From the NCBI GenBank assembly GCA_934403665.1, contig CAKRUL010000020.1, positions 1 through 10,277 on the forward strand: 10,277 nucleotides of DNA. The letters are read 5' to 3'. Positions 7,875 through 10,277 of the stretch are shown piece after piece. The position numbers and the translations under genes are program-made. Below the pieces are notes generated by a model. It worked only from the letters and a program-made list of their open reading frames with translations. It did no database searches and had not been told where the DNA came from. The DNA comes from an uncultured Clostridia bacterium (GTDB lineage Bacteria > Bacillota_A > Clostridia > UMGS1840 > HGM11507). Positions within the stretch are counted from its first letter, which is position 1, and each line of letters begins with the position of its first letter.

Positions 7875-7903
7875 TTGCATTTTACCGCTATATATAGTAT
7901 AAT
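7875..7903 (+). promoter_or_regulatory. Promoter for nfnAB
   Basis: A perfect TATAAT (7898-7903) is preceded, with a 17-base spacer, by TTGCAT (7875-7880), a poor match to the -35 consensus. The spacer contains the alternating stretch CTATATATAG. The start of nfnA follows 27 bases after the -10 box. This suggests that nfnAB has its own promoter beside any read-through from the symporter gene. Confidence 0.5.
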
Positions 7904-7930
7904 AATCAACGTTTATGGAGGTGTCTTACG

Positions 7931-8764
7931 ATGTATAAAATTATCAAAAAAGAGGTGCTCACTCCGCAGATTACGCTGATGGAGGTGGAAGCGCCCTACG
8001 TTGCGAAAAAAGTTTTGGCGGGTCAATTCATTATTTTAAGAGTTGACGAACTGGGCGAGAGAATTCCGCTGACAGTCGCCGATTACAACAGGGAAAAAGG
8101 CACTGTGACAATTATTTTTCAGGCCATCGGAAAATCGACAAAGATGCTTGCGCAATTAAACGAAGGAGATTACATTCAGGATTTTGTGGGGCCTTTGGGC
8201 GTTGCCACTCATCTGGATGGTGTCAAAAAAGCAGCAGTCATCGGCGGCGGTCTCGGCACCGCAATCGCCTATCCGTCCGCAAAAGCGCTGCATGAAAAAG
8301 GAGCCGAAGTGGACATTATCGCCGGATTTCGGAACAAAGATCTCATTATTCTGGAGGAAGAACTGAAAAAAGCAGCCTCCAGAGTATTCATCACCACCGA
8401 CGACGGTTCCAACGGAACCAAAGGGTTTGTCACCGATATGCTCAAACAGTTGATCGACGAAGGCAATCAATACGATTTGGTGATCGCCATCGGTCCCTTG
8501 ATTATGATGAAGTTTGTCTGTCAGCTGACCAAACAATATGGCATCAAAACCATTGTCAGCATGAATCCGGTTATGATAGACGGAACCGGAATGTGCGGCG
8601 GATGCCGCGTCACGGTAGGCGGCGAAACCAAATTTGCCTGCGTGGACGGTCCTGATTTTGACGGACATCTGGTGGATTTTGATGAAGCAATGCGCCGTCA
8701 GCAGATGTACAAGGAAGAAGAACGAAAAGCCTGCGAAGATTGCAGATTGAGGAGGCATGCATAA
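7931..8764 (+). CDS. nfnA: NADH-dependent ferredoxin:NADP+ oxidoreductase subunit alpha (NfnA)
   Basis: The small subunit of the soluble electron-bifurcating transhydrogenase NfnAB, which joins reduced ferredoxin and NADH oxidation to NADP+ reduction, or runs in reverse. The 277 residues form a ferredoxin-NADP reductase fold: an FAD-binding barrel (AGQFIILRVDELGERIPLTVADY, about 30-52), a nucleotide-binding part beginning AAVIGGGLGTAIA (101-113), and a C-terminal [2Fe-2S] site with Cys222, Cys225 (MCGGC) and Cys237. Family structures use an aspartate as fourth ligand; Asp217 just before MCGGC is the candidate. A further C268xxC271 pair lies at the C-terminus. The start has a strong GGAGGTG (7917-7923) seven bases upstream. 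Older names are sulfide dehydrogenase beta subunit or SudB. Its stop overlaps the nfnB start. Confidence 0.94.
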   Translation: MYKIIKKEVLTPQITLMEVEAPYVAKKVLAGQFIILRVDELGERIPLTVADYNREKGTVTIIFQAIGKSTKMLAQLNEGDYIQDFVGPLGVATHLDGVKKAAVIGGGLGTAIAYPSAKALHEKGAEVDIIAGFRNKDLIILEEELKKAASRVFITTDDGSNGTKGFVTDMLKQLIDEGNQYDLVIAIGPLIMMKFVCQLTKQYGIKTIVSMNPVMIDGTGMCGGCRVTVGGETKFACVDGPDFDGHLVDFDEAMRRQQMYKEEERKACEDCRLRRHA

Positions 8765-10164
8765 TGGCAAACATGGCACCAAAAAAGGTAAAAATGCCGG
8801 AGCAGGAGCCGTCTGTCCGGAATAAAAATTTTAAAGAGGTTGCTCTCGGCTATACTGCCGATATGGCGAAAGAGGAAGCCGAAAGATGTCTTCACTGCAA
8901 ACATATGCCCTGTGTGAAAGGCTGTCCGGTCAATGTTCAGATTCCGGATTTTATCGCCCTCATCAAAGAAGGAGACTTCAAGGGAGCTTATGATAAAATT
9001 TCCGAGACCAGCGCGCTTCCCGCAATTTGCGGAAGAGTCTGCCCGCAGGAAAATCAGTGTGAAAAATATTGTGTCCGCGGCATCAAAGGCGAGCCGGTTG
9101 CCATCGGCAGACTGGAGCGCTTTGCGGCAGATTGGGCAATGGAGCATGTACAAGAAAGTATCAAAAAACCGGAATCCAACGGCAAAAAGGTTGCTGTTGT
9201 GGGTGCCGGGCCTGCTTCTTTGACCTGCGCCGGGGATTTGGCAAAGCTGGGTTATGAAGTCACCATTTTTGAAGCTTTTCACAAAGCAGGAGGGGTTCTG
9301 GTTTACGGAATTCCGGAATTCCGGCTTCCCAAACAGGAAATTGTACAGAAAGAAATTGATAAATTAAAAGAGCTTGGCGTGAAAATTGAGCTCAACGTTG
9401 TTGTCGGAAAATCCATCAATATTGACGAACTGCTTGGAGAAGAAGGCTACTCCGCCGTATTTATCGGTTCCGGCGCAGGTCTGCCGAAATTCATGCATCT
9501 GCCGGGAGAAAATTTGAACGGCGTATATTCTGCCAACGAGTTTTTGACCCGTATTAATTTGATGAACGCATATCGCTGGCCGGATGCAGATACCCCGGTC
9601 AAAGTCGGCAAAAATGTCGCCATTGTAGGCGGCGGAAACGTGGCAATGGACGCCGCCAGATGTGCAAAACGTTTGGGTGCTGAAAACGTTTATATCGTTT
9701 ATCGCCGCTCCGAAGAAGAAATGCCGGCACGTCTGGAAGAAGTGCACCATGCAAAGGAGGAGGAAATCATCTTCAAGATGCTGACCAATCCGGTGGAGGT
9801 TGTGGGAAATGAAGACGGCTGGGTCACCGGTCTGAAATGCGTTGAGATGGAGCTGGGGGAACCGGATGAATCCGGTCGCCGCCGTCCGGTTGAGAAGAAA
9901 GATTCTGCTTTCGTGCTGGATATGGACACTGTCGTCATCGCCATTGGGCAGTCCCCGAATCCGCTGATCAAAAACACCACCGAAGGTTTGGCAACCCAAC
10001 CCTGGGGCGGTATTATCGTGGATGAAGAAACCGGCGCAACCAACATAGAAGGCGTGTACGCAGGCGGAGATGCCGTCACCGGAGCTGCAACAGTGATTCT
10101 TGCGATGGGCGCCGGAAAAACGGCCGCGAAAGCCATCGACGAATATATCAAAAGTAAAAATTAA
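8764..10164 (+). CDS. nfnB: NADH-dependent ferredoxin:NADP+ oxidoreductase subunit beta (NfnB; GltD-like)
   Basis: The large, bifurcating subunit of NfnAB, related to the glutamate synthase small subunit and often annotated gltA/gltD or SudA. Of 466 residues, the N-terminal part carries iron-sulfur ligands: Cys42, 45, 50 and 54 (CxxCx4CxxxC) and Cys89, 93, 99 and 103. Glu118 in IGRLERF lies where relatives place a non-cysteine cluster ligand (inference). An FAD site follows at VAVVGAGPAS (143-152), then the NADP(H) site VAIVGGGNVAMDAARCAKRLG (285-305) and the terminal FAD motif GVYAGGDAVTGAATV (430-444). With nfnA adjacent and no gltB-type large subunit visible, Nfn is the better call than glutamate synthase. 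The start is the ATG of TAATG, sharing one base with the nfnA stop, with GAGGAGG (8749-8755) eight bases upstream. Confidence 0.95.
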   Translation: MANMAPKKVKMPEQEPSVRNKNFKEVALGYTADMAKEEAERCLHCKHMPCVKGCPVNVQIPDFIALIKEGDFKGAYDKISETSALPAICGRVCPQENQCEKYCVRGIKGEPVAIGRLERFAADWAMEHVQESIKKPESNGKKVAVVGAGPASLTCAGDLAKLGYEVTIFEAFHKAGGVLVYGIPEFRLPKQEIVQKEIDKLKELGVKIELNVVVGKSINIDELLGEEGYSAVFIGSGAGLPKFMHLPGENLNGVYSANEFLTRINLMNAYRWPDADTPVKVGKNVAIVGGGNVAMDAARCAKRLGAENVYIVYRRSEEEMPARLEEVHHAKEEEIIFKMLTNPVEVVGNEDGWVTGLKCVEMELGEPDESGRRRPVEKKDSAFVLDMDTVVIAIGQSPNPLIKNTTEGLATQPWGGIIVDEETGATNIEGVYAGGDAVTGAATVILAMGAGKTAAKAIDEYIKSKN

Positions 10165-10167
10165 AAC

Positions 10168-10207
10168 TTTTCGCCCACGGAAAGCCTCCCGTCGGCTGAA
10201 TCGAAAA
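10168..10207 (+). other. Dyad after nfnB (possible 3'-end structure)
   Basis: GCCCACGG (10173-10180) pairs with CCGTCGGC (10189-10196) over seven of eight positions (one C-C mismatch) around an 8-base loop. An outer TTTTC (10168-10172) faces GAAAA (10203-10207). No T-run follows, so it is not a convincing intrinsic terminator. It begins three bases after the nfnB stop and may instead protect the mRNA 3' end or belong to the repeat-like element that follows. Confidence 0.3.
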
Positions 10208-10210
10208 ATC

Positions 10211-10277
10211 ATAACCACCGATCGTGCCGGTGGTATGCACTGCCCCCTTAGGGCTTGATACCGGCTGGGCCTATAGG
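10211..10277. repeat. Palindrome-rich element, possible REP/IS200-type end, cut by window edge
   Basis: The last 67 bases are non-coding and packed with dyads. ACCACCG (10214-10220) and CGGTGGT (10228-10234) form a perfect 7-bp stem with a 7-base loop. GCCC (10242-10245) and GGGC (10251-10254) form a second hairpin with loop CCTTA. GCCGG (10226-10230) with TAT (10234-10236) can alternatively pair with ATACCGGC (10258-10265), enclosing the second hairpin. The last eight bases, CCTATAGG, are a perfect palindrome. This build, with a GC-rich hairpin followed by a conserved-looking GC-rich tract, resembles dispersed palindromic repeats or subterminal hairpins of IS200/IS605 elements. No transposase is visible, so the identity is uncertain. 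Confidence 0.4.

Noticed and set aside
8764..10164. Glutamate synthase small subunit (gltD)
   Set aside because: The fold is shared, but the immediate nfnA partner and the absence of a large glutamate synthase subunit favour NfnB.
9364..10218. Open reading frame (284 codons) antisense to nfnB
   Set aside because: It is fully within the clearly coding nfnB frame, with a composition typical of a reverse-strand shadow and no ribosome binding site or domain.
1..10277. CRISPR array, tRNA/rRNA genes, prophage or complete insertion sequence
   Set aside because: No regularly spaced repeats, RNA gene signatures, transposase or phage genes are visible; nearly all sequence is explained by conserved genes.

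Overview
The window looks like chromosomal DNA from a strictly anaerobic member of the Clostridia (Firmicutes). The reasons are an electron-bifurcating NfnAB pair, a HisRS with the cysteine-rich insert I associate with clostridia, Shine-Dalgarno sites close to AAGGAG/GGAGG, and intermediate base composition with AT-rich intergenic DNA. I cannot name a genus.

Left part, minus strand (6149 down to 1): lon, engB (ysxC), a fumarylacetoacetate-hydrolase (FAH) family gene, hisS and aspS, read in that order. The first four genes are joined by three consecutive four-base ATGA overlaps, so they almost certainly form one translationally coupled transcript: a protein quality-control protease, a ribosome-assembly GTPase, a small metabolic enzyme and a tRNA synthetase. 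A 139-base gap separates hisS from aspS. It carries a 9-bp hairpin whose whole 8-base loop is complementary to a segment next to the aspS ribosome binding site, so it may be a pseudoknot or switching leader. aspS runs off the left edge.

Centre (6150-6448): a divergent promoter region. A good sigma-A type promoter reads left into lon and another reads right into a sodium:alanine/glycine symporter (AGCS family) gene, whose short leader contains a perfect 7-bp hairpin just before the ribosome binding site.

Right part, plus strand (6449-10164): the AGCS symporter, a weak terminator-like hairpin, a promoter with a perfect -10 box, then nfnA and nfnB sharing one base (TAATG). NfnAB couples reduced ferredoxin and NADH to NADP+ reduction and supplies NADPH in anaerobes. 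After nfnB, the last ~110 bases are non-coding and rich in dyads. They include a 7-bp GC-rich hairpin, a second GCCC/GGGC hairpin and a terminal palindrome, and look like the start of a dispersed palindromic repeat or IS200-type end cut by the window edge.

Most of the window is conserved core-genome content. I see no defence system, prophage, CRISPR array or complete mobile element. The points worth following are the aspS leader structure, the FAH-family enzyme inside the lon-hisS operon, and the repeat-like tail.
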